The notes: generated by a model from the sequence alone, not told the origin. 11,210 nt of DNA from Bacillota bacterium (GCA_021802375.1 JAKAAL010000066.1:1-11210); one strand, 5' to 3'. Positions 1 to 6,561 are shown, numbered from the stretch's first letter. Numbers and translations are program-made.

Positions 1-135
1 GCCCATCGCCGGTGGACTTCCCGACCAAGGGTTTTGCACCCCGAACCCAGCAACAGAGCGTAACCAGAGGTTGCCCTGGCCTGCACGGGCCGTGTCGTTC
101 AGCACGCGCATCTTCTCGATCCCCTGCTTTATCAT
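1..135 (-). other. Edge-truncated reading frame, possibly a decayed transposon-type protein end
   Basis: On the minus strand an ATG at 135-133 opens a frame of 45 codons that runs without a stop to the left window edge; a stop lies in the same frame at 180-178. The peptide begins MIKQGIEKMRVLNDTARAG. This loosely resembles the C-terminal tail of IS200/IS605-family TnpB proteins (a NAAxNIxxxG-like stretch followed by a tail), but the zinc-ribbon cysteines expected upstream are absent because the frame is interrupted there. A plus-strand frame from position 2 to the TGA at 152-154 is also open, so strand and coding status are uncertain. It could be a transposon remnant, a small unrelated gene or chance. 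Confidence 0.2.
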
Positions 136-369
136 CTTTATTCGATTAGCTTGACCTCGATCCGCTCTATCGCGCCCCTATCACTGCGCAACCACGGATG
201 GCGACGCTAGGAAAACGGCGTCGACGATTCCTTTTTCTAAATTGAGCCCCTGGGTCCGCGAAGCTGCCCAAGAGACGATTCCAGAGCTATCCAGGCTCGA
301 GGCCCTTGCAACACTCCAGCTCCTGTGATAGATTTGCTTTAGTACGGTAGTGCATTAGCGAGGTGACTT
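136..369. other. Non-coding leader upstream of the histidine operon
   Basis: No convincing gene is seen in this stretch. It holds an 8-base palindrome CGTCGACG at 219-226, flanked by GGAA (210-213) and TTCC (228-231) and followed by five T at 232-236. The outer stem is only four pairs, so this is a weak terminator candidate at best. I looked for a histidine T-box (conserved GGTGG-type box plus antiterminator/terminator pair) and for a leader peptide with a run of His codons, and saw neither. How the operon responds to histidine is therefore not explained by visible leader sequence. Confidence 0.5.
306..334 (+). promoter_or_regulatory. Weak candidate promoter for the histidine operon
   Basis: TTGCAA at 306-311 (4 of 6 matches to TTGACA) is separated by 17 bases from TAGATT at 329-334 (4 of 6 matches to TATAAT). 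It lies 35 bases before the hisZ start. The position is sensible, but the hexamers are poor and other pairings in this AT-richer stretch are possible. Confidence 0.25.
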
Positions 370-1188
370 ATGCGATCGTGGATGGATCAAGCCGCCGATC
401 AATTTCGGCAGACCAGTGCGCTCATCGCACAGCTCGATGACCAAGGTTTTACGCCCTTCTTTACCGCGCCTACCCATGACGCCGAAGTGCGTCGCGATCA
501 CACCCAGGCTATCATCGAACGCTTAGCGGCCTGGTCGCCCCATGCCATCGAGTTTCCCCTACGGGTATATTCCACCGGGCCAGTCTTTGAGCACGGCACC
601 TGGGCGGAAAGTCTTGACGTCGAGGTGCTTGAAGAACGTAGCGGCGACTCCGACCGAATCATTTTTGATCTTTTGACCCACCTTATCGCCGAACGCTTTG
701 GGCCTCCCGCCAACCAGAATCTGGTCTTTGTCGCCGGACATCTTGGCCTCTTGCGCGGGCTTTTCTCCGCGCGGCAGTGGTCGAAGGAAGCAATCGAGAG
801 CGTGGAGCGGGCCATTGGCCAGGGCCAGTACAACCAGGTCGAGGAGAAGATAAAGTCCAAGAGTCCAGAATTGCTGCCCTTGTTTCGACCCAGCCCGCCA
901 GAAACCATGATTGGCCACCTGAACACGCTGACAAGGGGAGTAAGCGCTTCAGAGGTAACGCCGATGCTGTTATCTTTACCGCGGGAGGTCGACCACGTTC
1001 CCGCCGTGCTTTGGGATTTAAGCCTTACTGGCTCGTTCGCCTACTACTCAGGCCTCGTGTTTGCCCTATACGCTAGAGGTCAAGGGGAAGCATTGATTAA
1101 AGGCGGACGATTTTTCCTTCGATACCAGGATCGCAATTGGCAGGGGACGGGCTTTACCATCGCCTTGCCGGAGTGGTTTAGGTCATGA
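370..1188 (+). CDS. hisZ: ATP phosphoribosyltransferase regulatory subunit HisZ (short form)
   Basis: HisZ is a histidyl-tRNA-synthetase-like protein with no aminoacylation role. It assembles with short-form HisG in the cytoplasm, enabling and regulating the first step of histidine synthesis. Visible class II synthetase-like signatures are the RVYSTGPVF stretch (residues 65-73, motif-2 region) followed by an acidic segment ending EVLEE, and YYSGLVFALYARG (from residue 225) with KGGRFF (244-249) near the C-terminus. At 272 residues it is much shorter than typical HisZ (about 380-400). The usual N-terminal motif-1 region is missing. The residue after VF, usually Arg, is Glu74. An in-frame TGA at 364-366 just before the ATG excludes a longer N-terminus here. 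The RBS AGGTGA (361-366) is close to the start. Its end overlaps the first possible hisG ATG, and the adjacent short HisG strongly supports the call. Confidence 0.85.
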   Translation: MRSWMDQAADQFRQTSALIAQLDDQGFTPFFTAPTHDAEVRRDHTQAIIERLAAWSPHAIEFPLRVYSTGPVFEHGTWAESLDVEVLEERSGDSDRIIFDLLTHLIAERFGPPANQNLVFVAGHLGLLRGLFSARQWSKEAIESVERAIGQGQYNQVEEKIKSKSPELLPLFRPSPPETMIGHLNTLTRGVSASEVTPMLLSLPREVDHVPAVLWDLSLTGSFAYYSGLVFALYARGQGEALIKGGRFFLRYQDRNWQGTGFTIALPEWFRS

Positions 1189-1211
1189 AGGAGGCAGAGG
1201 AGACGACGGCG

Positions 1212-1838
1212 ATGTTTCACTACGAGGACATTCGCATTGCGATAGGCAAGGGCCGCATCTTGGAGCAGCTCGTTCCCCGCTGGCTCGAGGCCAAGTTTCC
1301 GTGGCCGCTTGAGCCTAAGAGTCGACAACTGTGGTTTGCGGGAAGTCACCAAGGTCCGGGGGCCATGATTGTGAGGGGGCCGGACGTAGCCACCTTGGTT
1401 GCCCGAGGTGCTGCAGATATTGGCATCGTCGGCACGGACTTAGTCGTCGAACGGGGTGCGCAAGATATCCTGCAAGTAGGCGACCTCGATTTGGCGCGGT
1501 GTCGTGTGGTCCTTGCCGGAATGAGTGAAAAACGGCCTGACGGACCGTTTTTAGTAGCCAGCAAGTATCAAAGAATTACGCGGGATTTTTTACAGCGACA
1601 CCACCTTCAGGCCGATATCGTACCCCTATCGGGCAGTCTGGAATTAGCTCCCTTAATTGGTCTGGCGCCCTATATTGTCGATATTGTCGAAACGGGAGAG
1701 ACGCTTCGTCAGCATCATTTAATCGAAATTGAAACCATTATGCTCGCTCATGCCTGCCTGATTGCCAACCCCGCGCATTGGCGAGCGAAGCCCGAAGTGG
1801 TCGCGATCCGCGACCGCCTGGTCCAATATCTTGCGTAG
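1212..1838 (+). CDS. hisG: ATP phosphoribosyltransferase catalytic subunit HisG (short form)
   Basis: HisG condenses ATP and PRPP to phosphoribosyl-ATP, the committed step of histidine synthesis. The protein starts with the IAIGKGRILEQ phosphate-binding segment and carries the periplasmic-binding-like fold pattern (ARGAADIGIVGTDLV). The PRPP loop VDIVETGETL lies at residues 156-165, followed by the family's short C-terminal end. At about 208 residues it is the short form that lacks the C-terminal ACT-like regulatory domain and needs HisZ, consistent with the hisZ gene upstream. I chose the ATG at 1212 because GAGGAG (1197-1202) lies nine bases before it and it places the start directly ahead of the conserved region. 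An ATG at 1185, overlapping the hisZ stop (ATGA), would add nine poorly conserved residues and has only a weak RBS. Confidence 0.93.
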   Translation: MFHYEDIRIAIGKGRILEQLVPRWLEAKFPWPLEPKSRQLWFAGSHQGPGAMIVRGPDVATLVARGAADIGIVGTDLVVERGAQDILQVGDLDLARCRVVLAGMSEKRPDGPFLVASKYQRITRDFLQRHHLQADIVPLSGSLELAPLIGLAPYIVDIVETGETLRQHHLIEIETIMLAHACLIANPAHWRAKPEVVAIRDRLVQYLA

Positions 1839-1925
1839 CGCCGCACCCAAAAAACCGGTGTCGGGATGTGTTTCAAGACAAGAATCCTTTGCCGGACCCG
1901 CTAGCGATGAAAAAGCATGACTCAT

Positions 1926-1932
1926 GGGAGGG
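1926..1932 (+). promoter_or_regulatory. Ribosome binding site fixing the hisD start
   Basis: GGGAGGG lies six bases before the ATG at 1939. This argues against the upstream in-frame ATG at 1924, which overlaps the RBS itself. Confidence 0.75.
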
Positions 1933-1938
1933 ATATCG

Positions 1939-3126
1939 ATGACCGATGTTAGCGAAATCCTACGACGCGTTCGCGACGAAGGCGAAGCAGCGCTTTTACA
2001 ATTCAACGCCCAATTCGACCATGTGAGCATGGAGGCCAAAGATCTGGTGTACGACCCCTTTGAGCTCGATGTGCCTGAACCTCCCAAGGCCATTTGCCAG
2101 GCCATTGACGCGGCCATCGGGCGTATCCAACGCTTCCACCGCGCGACTCGGCCATCGGCCACGACGCAATTAGATTCCGAAAACGAGCTCTATCTCAGCG
2201 AACGTTGGATCCCCCTATCGCGAGTGGCCGTCTATGCTCCAAACGGGGGCTATCCCTTAGTTTCTAGCCTTTTGATGACTGCAATTCCGGCCCAAGAAGC
2301 CGGGGTATCTGACGTCGTGGCTGCCATCTCGCCCAGGGGCGGATCCGCCACTCATCCCGTGTGGAACTACGCCCTACGCCAACTCGGTCTGCACCAGGTC
2401 TTGGCAGCAGGCGGCGCCCAGGCGATCGCGGCCCTCGCCTATGGCCTAGGACCGATCAAACCGGTCGATTTGATTGCCGGTCCCGGCAACCGTTATGTCA
2501 CCGCCGCTAAGCAAGCCCTATCCGCCCAGGGCATCGTCGGCATCGACCTCCTCGCTGGCCCCTCGGAAGTGCTCATCATTGCCGACGGCATGGCGAATCC
2601 CGAATATATCGCCTACGACTTACTTTCTCAGGCTGAACACGCCGAGGACGCCAGCGCCATTTTTGTCACCTGGGATGACGCGCTACGAGAGCGCGTCCGG
2701 CAGCGTGTCCACGCCCTTCGCCAAGAGGATGGCGAGCGGGTGGTCGGCACCATCAGTTTTGAACGCGTCGCTGACGCCCAGGCGGCCGTGGACCGGCTCA
2801 ACCAGGTGGCCCCCGAGCACGCCGGGCTGGTAGGCGCTGAGGCCGAAGCCTTAGCGCCCCAGGTACGCACCGCAGGTGCCCTGTTCGTGGGCGCCATGGC
2901 GGGACAAGCGCTCGGAGATTACGTCGCCGGCCCAAGCCACGTCCTGCCCACGGGCGGCACGGGACGGTTTCTTTCTGGACTTTCTACACGCACCTTCATG
3001 CGCCGCATGTCCGTCATCGAGGCGCGAAAACAGCTAACCTCGGACCTGCTCGAGTGCGGCGCGGCCCTAGCCGAACTGGAAGGACTTCGCTTCCATCAGC
3101 AAGCCCTCTTAGTCCGAAAAGCCTAG
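1939..3126 (+). CDS. hisD: Histidinol dehydrogenase HisD (N-terminally short)
   Basis: HisD is a zinc-dependent, NAD-linked enzyme that oxidises histidinol to histidinal and then to histidine. Family blocks seen in order are the NAD-side segment with YAPNGGYPL, GGAQAIAALAYG (from residue 158), AGPGNRYV (180-187), LLAGPSEVLIIAD and LLSQAEH. The expected zinc ligands are Gln231, His234, Asp327 and His386, and the catalytic pair is Glu293-His294 in APEH. The spacings Glu/His to Asp (33) and Asp to the last His (59) match those of the E. coli enzyme as I know it. At 395 residues it lacks roughly 28 N-terminal residues relative to the usual form of about 430. The usual PGG near the cofactor loop reads PNG. 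An in-frame TGA at 1918-1920 blocks extension. The 100-base gap after hisG is the longest in the operon. Confidence 0.93.
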   Translation: MTDVSEILRRVRDEGEAALLQFNAQFDHVSMEAKDLVYDPFELDVPEPPKAICQAIDAAIGRIQRFHRATRPSATTQLDSENELYLSERWIPLSRVAVYAPNGGYPLVSSLLMTAIPAQEAGVSDVVAAISPRGGSATHPVWNYALRQLGLHQVLAAGGAQAIAALAYGLGPIKPVDLIAGPGNRYVTAAKQALSAQGIVGIDLLAGPSEVLIIADGMANPEYIAYDLLSQAEHAEDASAIFVTWDDALRERVRQRVHALRQEDGERVVGTISFERVADAQAAVDRLNQVAPEHAGLVGAEAEALAPQVRTAGALFVGAMAGQALGDYVAGPSHVLPTGGTGRFLSGLSTRTFMRRMSVIEARKQLTSDLLECGAALAELEGLRFHQQALLVRKA

Positions 3127-3127
3127 C

Positions 3128-3162
3128 CTCTTGAAAGAGCATCTTTAAAAAAGAGATATAAC
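3128..3162 (+). promoter_or_regulatory. hisD-hisB spacer with small hairpin and promoter-like hexamers
   Basis: The 65-base spacer is AT-rich compared with its surroundings. CTCT (3128-3131) can pair with AGAG (3136-3139) around TGAA. The longer CTCTT (3128-3132) can alternatively pair with AAGAG at 3151-3155. TTGAAA (3131-3136, 5 of 6 matches to the -35 consensus) and TATAAC (3157-3162, 5 of 6 matches to the -10 consensus) are present, but 20 bases apart, which is longer than optimal. This could be an internal promoter, an RNA processing or stability site, or chance. Confidence 0.25.
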
Positions 3163-3177
3163 AGCGAAAAAGAACCT

Positions 3178-3184
3178 GGGAGGA
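3178..3184 (+). promoter_or_regulatory. Ribosome binding site fixing the hisB start
   Basis: GGGAGGA lies seven bases before the ATG at 3192 and only four before the in-frame TTG at 3189, which favours the ATG. Confidence 0.7.
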
Positions 3185-3191
3185 ATGTTTG

Positions 3192-3779
3192 ATGAAGCGA
3201 GGGCACAGCCTTCGACGGACCACCGCTGAGACGGATATTTCGCTTACGCTCGATATTGACGGCCCTTTGATGGAGCAGCGCATCAGCACTGGCCTGCCCT
3301 TGTTTGACCATTTCTTGTCCGCCATGATACAGCATAGTGGCTATGGCATCGATTTAGAAGCCAGAGGCGACCTGACCGTAGATCCCCACCATTTAGTGGA
3401 GGACGTCGGCATTTGCTTTGGAGATGCGCTGCGAGCCGCACTTGCTGACCTAAAGGGAATCCATCGCTACGGGCAGCGTTACTTGCCCATGGACGAGGCT
3501 CTGGTGCTGGTGGCCTTAGATATTTCCGGCCGGGGTCAATTGTTTTGGTCGGGGCCGTTCCCGGACCGAGCCATCAATAACGTGGCGAGCGAAGTGTGGC
3601 CGGAATTCTTCAAGGGCTTGGCCCAACACGGCCAACTGACCTTGCACGTGATTTGCCATAGCGGCCAAAACGCTCATCACGTGATTGAGGCCTGTTTCAA
3701 GGGCCTTGGTCGCGCCTTGGCCGAGGCCACCGCCAAAACCTCAAGCGCAGCCATCCCCTCGACCAAAGGACTCCTCTAA
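3192..3779 (+). CDS. hisB: Imidazoleglycerol-phosphate dehydratase HisB
   Basis: This enzyme dehydrates imidazoleglycerol phosphate to imidazole acetol phosphate, using bound Mn. It is the monofunctional form (195 residues) without the N-terminal phosphatase domain of enterobacterial HisB. The sequence opens with the RRTTAETDI block and contains the first metal-binding motif DPHHLVEDVG (residues 64-73). The second metal motif AHHVIEACFK (161-170) follows, and the family ending STKGLL closes the protein. All expected His/Glu ligands are present, so it should be active. It follows hisD after a 65-base spacer and precedes hisH by 40 bases. The separate histidinol-phosphate phosphatase that this form requires is not in the window. 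Confidence 0.96.
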   Translation: MKRGHSLRRTTAETDISLTLDIDGPLMEQRISTGLPLFDHFLSAMIQHSGYGIDLEARGDLTVDPHHLVEDVGICFGDALRAALADLKGIHRYGQRYLPMDEALVLVALDISGRGQLFWSGPFPDRAINNVASEVWPEFFKGLAQHGQLTLHVICHSGQNAHHVIEACFKGLGRALAEATAKTSSAAIPSTKGLL

Positions 3780-3807
3780 AGAGGCGCTGCATAAAGAACG
3801 GATTGGG

Positions 3808-3813
3808 AGGAGG
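3808..3813 (+). promoter_or_regulatory. Ribosome binding site fixing the hisH start
   Basis: AGGAGG lies six bases before the ATG at 3820. It supports that start over the much longer in-frame extension that overlaps the end of hisB. Confidence 0.8.
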
Positions 3814-3819
3814 GCTTGT

Positions 3820-4431
3820 ATGCAAGTGGCCATTATGGACTATGGTATGGGAAACCTGGGCAGTCTTCAGGCCATGGCCGATCGTCTTGATTTGGATTCC
3901 GTCTTGTGGCGTCAGGGGGCCCTGCCACGGGGATCGGACTTCGTCATTTTCCCTGGGGTAGGGTCCCTAGAAAACGCCATGCGTGAGCTCTCGCAGCGAG
4001 AACTTTTGACGCCGCTCGATGCTGCGCGCCGCCAAGGCGTGCCCATTTTAGGCATCTGTCTTGGGATGCAACTACTATTTGGAGAGGGCGACGAGGGGGG
4101 CCACGGGCTGGGTTGGCTTTCCGGAACCATTCCGCGACTGTCCGCCAAGCGCACACCGCACATGGGTTGGAATACCGTCCATCCCGTCCGCCCTACTCCC
4201 CTCTTACCATCATCGTCTGAGAACTCACAGGCGGCTTATTATTTTGTCCACAGCTACGCCGTTCGGCCTCACGACCAGGAAGTTGCCTTAGGTGAAACCC
4301 TCTACGAGGGAGAAACCTTTGTTAGCGTGGTCCAAGCCGGATCCTTAGTAGGCGTCCAATTTCACCCGGAATTAAGCGGACCGGCAGGCCGCGGGTTCCT
4401 GCAGTCATTTTTAACGGCGGTGGTTTCATGA
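3820..4431 (+). CDS. hisH: Imidazole glycerol phosphate synthase glutaminase subunit HisH
   Basis: HisH is the class I glutamine amidotransferase subunit that hydrolyses glutamine and channels ammonia to HisF. The protein begins VAIMDYGMGNLGS, the expected first strand and loop. It has the nucleophile Cys80 in GICLGMQLLF, the conserved HMGWN stretch, the YFVHSY segment, and His182 and Glu184 in VQFHPE. The Cys-His-Glu triad is therefore complete. Its length (203 residues) is normal. The in-frame sequence upstream of 3820 (to 3685) overlaps hisB in another frame and lacks family similarity, so it is excluded. The last four bases overlap hisA (ATGA), a typical translational coupling. Confidence 0.96.
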   Translation: MQVAIMDYGMGNLGSLQAMADRLDLDSVLWRQGALPRGSDFVIFPGVGSLENAMRELSQRELLTPLDAARRQGVPILGICLGMQLLFGEGDEGGHGLGWLSGTIPRLSAKRTPHMGWNTVHPVRPTPLLPSSSENSQAAYYFVHSYAVRPHDQEVALGETLYEGETFVSVVQAGSLVGVQFHPELSGPAGRGFLQSFLTAVVS

Positions 4432-5147
4432 AGCGCCTGGAAGTTTGGCCCGCCATCGATTTATTAGAGGGAAAGCCTGCTCGGTTGTTCCAAGGCGCCT
4501 ATGACCAGGTTCGCTCCTATGCCGGCACCCCAGACGATTTGCTTAACCGACTGCGTGACCTCGGTTGCCCGCGACTCCACTTAGTGGATTTGAGCGGCGC
4601 CAAATCGGGGCGATTCGGTGCCTGGACCGTGCTCTCGCACGCGGCCCGGCTTGGCCTCGAGGTCGAGGTGGGCGGAGGCTTCCGCGATCTGAACGCGATA
4701 GGACGGGCCTTGGCCGAAGGCGCCAGCCAAATTGTCTTGGGCACCGCCCTGATCGCATCGCCCGGCTTTGCCGATGGCGTGATCCAACGATTTGGCGGTG
4801 AGCGCATCGTGGTCGGCCTCGACGTGCTTGAGGGCAAGGCCCGCATCCACGGTTGGACCGAGCCTGGGCCCGATGCCTTGGGCCTGTGGCAAGACCTTGT
4901 CCAAAAGGGGTTTTCTCGAGTGAACGTTACCGACATCCAGCAGGACGGCAGCCTTGGCGGAGTACGGCAGGCCTTTTGGCAAGCTTGGGCTGGCTTGCCC
5001 GGAAACATCGGTGCGGGCGGCGGAGTCCGTTCCTTAGGCGACCTTGATAGCTTGCGCCGATGGGGTGTCGACCGCGCCGTCGTCGGCAAGGCCTGGTTAG
5101 AAGGCGTGCTCGATCTCTCAAGGGTTTTTGGAGGAGGGGAACGCTAA
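4428..5147 (+). CDS. hisA: ProFAR isomerase HisA
   Basis: HisA is a TIM-barrel isomerase that converts ProFAR to PRFAR by an Amadori rearrangement. It starts with WPAIDLLEGKPARLFQGAYDQ-like family sequence holding the catalytic Asp11. It continues with VEVGGGFR (first phosphate site), GLDVLEGK, NVTDIQQDG with the second catalytic Asp169, and the GAGGGVRSLGDLD phosphate-binding loop. At 239 residues it is of normal length. It shares four bases with the end of hisH and one base with the start of hisF (TAATG), so hisHAF form a tightly coupled block. Distinguishing HisA from HisF rests on the AIDL rather than CLDV first strand. Confidence 0.96.
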   Translation: MKRLEVWPAIDLLEGKPARLFQGAYDQVRSYAGTPDDLLNRLRDLGCPRLHLVDLSGAKSGRFGAWTVLSHAARLGLEVEVGGGFRDLNAIGRALAEGASQIVLGTALIASPGFADGVIQRFGGERIVVGLDVLEGKARIHGWTEPGPDALGLWQDLVQKGFSRVNVTDIQQDGSLGGVRQAFWQAWAGLPGNIGAGGGVRSLGDLDSLRRWGVDRAVVGKAWLEGVLDLSRVFGGGER

Positions 5148-5905
5148 TGCATTTACCACGCATCATTCCTTGCCTCGACGTTCGGCATGGGCGAGTCGTC
5201 AAGGGGGTTAACTTTCTCGATTTGATCGATAGCGGAGACCCGGTAGAACTGGCCACGGCCTATGCCACTCAGGGTGCTGATGAGCTGGTTTGGCTCGACA
5301 TCGTGGCCACCGTGGAAGATTTAGAGCTGGCCACCGATCTCATTAGGCGAGCTCGTGCGGGAGTCGACGTGCCCTTGACCGTGGGTGGTGGTATCCGGAG
5401 CATCCGCCAGGTCGAAGCGCTACTCGAGGCTGGCGCAGACAAAGTTTCGATCAACAGCCAAGCCCTGGCCCAACCTAACCTGATATCCGCCGTCGCGCGG
5501 AGATGGGGCAGCCAATGTATGGTGGTGGCCATTGACGCTCAACGCGAGGGCGATCACTGGCAGGTATTTAGTCATGGTGGTCGGACGCGAACCCCATGGA
5601 CCTTAAAAGCTTGGCTCGAGCGGGCAGAAGGCGAAGGGGCCGGCGAGTTCTTGCTGACCAGCATGGACGCCGATGGCACACGCCAGGGTTACGATCTAGC
5701 GATGTTAAATTATGCTCGGGCGATCGTCCATCGGCCACTCATCGCCTCAGGCGGCGCCGGCAACATCGACGACCTCGAGGATGCCCTTCGTCACGGCCAT
5801 GATGCCCTCTTATTGGCATCCATTTTGCATCAGGGGGATACCACCTTGCCACAAATCAAATCGGAATTAAGGAATCGGGGGGTTAGCGTGCGATGGCCGA
5901 TTTAA
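5147..5905 (+). CDS. hisF: Imidazole glycerol phosphate synthase cyclase subunit HisF
   Basis: HisF uses ammonia delivered from HisH to convert PRFAR into imidazole glycerol phosphate and AICAR, the latter returning to purine synthesis. The TIM-barrel sequence contains CLDV with catalytic Asp11 and AIDAQR with catalytic Asp130, the same numbers as in the well-studied Thermotoga enzyme. It also has VGGGIRS, SINSQAL, LLTSMDADGTRQGYD and ASGGAGN phosphate-site segments. Its length is 252 residues. The ATG at 5147 is preceded by GGAGGAGGGG (5130-5139) seven bases away and overlaps the hisA stop by one base. Upstream in-frame sequence from 5060 lies within hisA and is not part of the protein. The 3' end overlaps hisIE by 13 bases. 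Confidence 0.97.
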   Translation: MHLPRIIPCLDVRHGRVVKGVNFLDLIDSGDPVELATAYATQGADELVWLDIVATVEDLELATDLIRRARAGVDVPLTVGGGIRSIRQVEALLEAGADKVSINSQALAQPNLISAVARRWGSQCMVVAIDAQREGDHWQVFSHGGRTRTPWTLKAWLERAEGEGAGEFLLTSMDADGTRQGYDLAMLNYARAIVHRPLIASGGAGNIDDLEDALRHGHDALLLASILHQGDTTLPQIKSELRNRGVSVRWPI

Positions 5906-6525
5906 TTGAAGAGGGTCGGCGACTATATACGGTCGTGGTACAAGATCTGGCCAGCGGCCAGGTGCTCATGGTGGCGTTTGCGGACGATCAAGCCCTAGAG
6001 GCGACTCGCACCACCAAGCTTGCTCACTTCTATTCCCGGAGCCGGCGGGCGCTTTGGAAGAAAGGGGAAACCTCAGGCCACCTGTTACCGGTGGAACAGA
6101 TTGTGAAAGATTGCGACGGCGATAGCTACCTTTATCTAAGCCGCCCAGTCCACCCCGTTTGCCATCGCAATACCCCCACCTGCTTCGATGGGGCACCTCA
6201 GGGATTTCCAGCGTCCCGGGACATCCTGGGCCTCTTAGCCGAGTGGATTCATGAGCGCGCCCTCGGTCCCTCTGACCCCAAATCGTATACCCAGGGCCTT
6301 TTACGCTCAAAGCCTGACCGTCTGCTGAAGAAAATTGCCGAAGAAGCCGGTGAAGTGATCATCGCCGCCTTAAGTCCCGGCGAGAATCAGGACCAGGAAC
6401 TGATCTGGGAGAGCGCCGACTTACTCTTTCATCTGGCCCTAGTCTGGGAGCGACTCGGCATTTCCCCAAGCGATATAGCCACGGAGCTTCTCCGGCGCCA
6501 TACGCCCTCCCTACCGGATGCATAA
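5893..6525 (+). CDS. hisI: Bifunctional PRA-CH / PRA-PH HisIE
   Basis: This is a fusion of phosphoribosyl-AMP cyclohydrolase (HisI, residues 1 to about 108) and phosphoribosyl-ATP pyrophosphatase (HisE, about 110-210), catalysing steps 3 and 2. In the HisI half, FYSRSRRALWKKGETSGH precedes the metal motif DCDGD (73-77), and Cys90-His91 and Cys97 complete the usual Zn site. In the HisE half, SYTQGLL, KKIAEEAGEVIIAA and the ADLLFHLAL helix with its acidic residues match the all-alpha pyrophosphatase. The gene begins inside hisF (13-base overlap), with a G-rich RBS at about 5877-5882. It is the last gene of the operon. No T-rich hairpin terminator is evident after the stop, so readthrough into the next unit cannot be excluded. 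Confidence 0.95.
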   Translation: MADLIEEGRRLYTVVVQDLASGQVLMVAFADDQALEATRTTKLAHFYSRSRRALWKKGETSGHLLPVEQIVKDCDGDSYLYLSRPVHPVCHRNTPTCFDGAPQGFPASRDILGLLAEWIHERALGPSDPKSYTQGLLRSKPDRLLKKIAEEAGEVIIAALSPGENQDQELIWESADLLFHLALVWERLGISPSDIATELLRRHTPSLPDA

Positions 6526-6561
6526 CTGGCAGTTTATCGCGATACATGATAATACTATAAC
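6526..6561 (+). promoter_or_regulatory. Candidate promoter with palindromic operator-like site
   Basis: Between hisIE and the next gene are GATAAT (6548-6553) and TATAAC (6556-6561), each a 5 of 6 match to the -10 consensus. Possible -35 partners are CTGGCA (6526-6531, 16 bases from GATAAT) and TTTATC (6533-6538, 17 bases from TATAAC). A perfect 10-base palindrome TATCGCGATA occupies 6535-6544, and TTATC (6534-6538) also mirrors GATAA (6548-6552). The palindrome sits in the spacer or -35 area, where a regulator, possibly the adjacent response regulator, could bind. That assignment is inference. Confidence 0.45.

Noticed and set aside
210..236. Possible intrinsic terminator (GGAA...TTCC with CGTCGACG, then five T)
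   Set aside because: Only four outer base pairs with several mismatches before the inner palindrome, and no identified gene that it would terminate. Kept only as a note in the leader.
498..926. Long minus-strand frames (142 and 119 codons) across hisZ
   Set aside because: hisZ on the plus strand has synthetase-like motifs and a sensible RBS. The antisense products look like nothing and are compositional shadows.
3685..3819. N-terminal extension of HisH overlapping hisB
   Set aside because: The conserved amidotransferase start (VAIMDYGMGN) follows ATG 3820, which has an ideal AGGAGG site. The extension is arginine/proline-rich translation of hisB in another frame.
5060..5146. N-terminal extension of HisF inside hisA
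   Set aside because: The conserved HisF start (PRIIPCLDV) follows ATG 5147, and Asp11/Asp130 numbering fits this start exactly.
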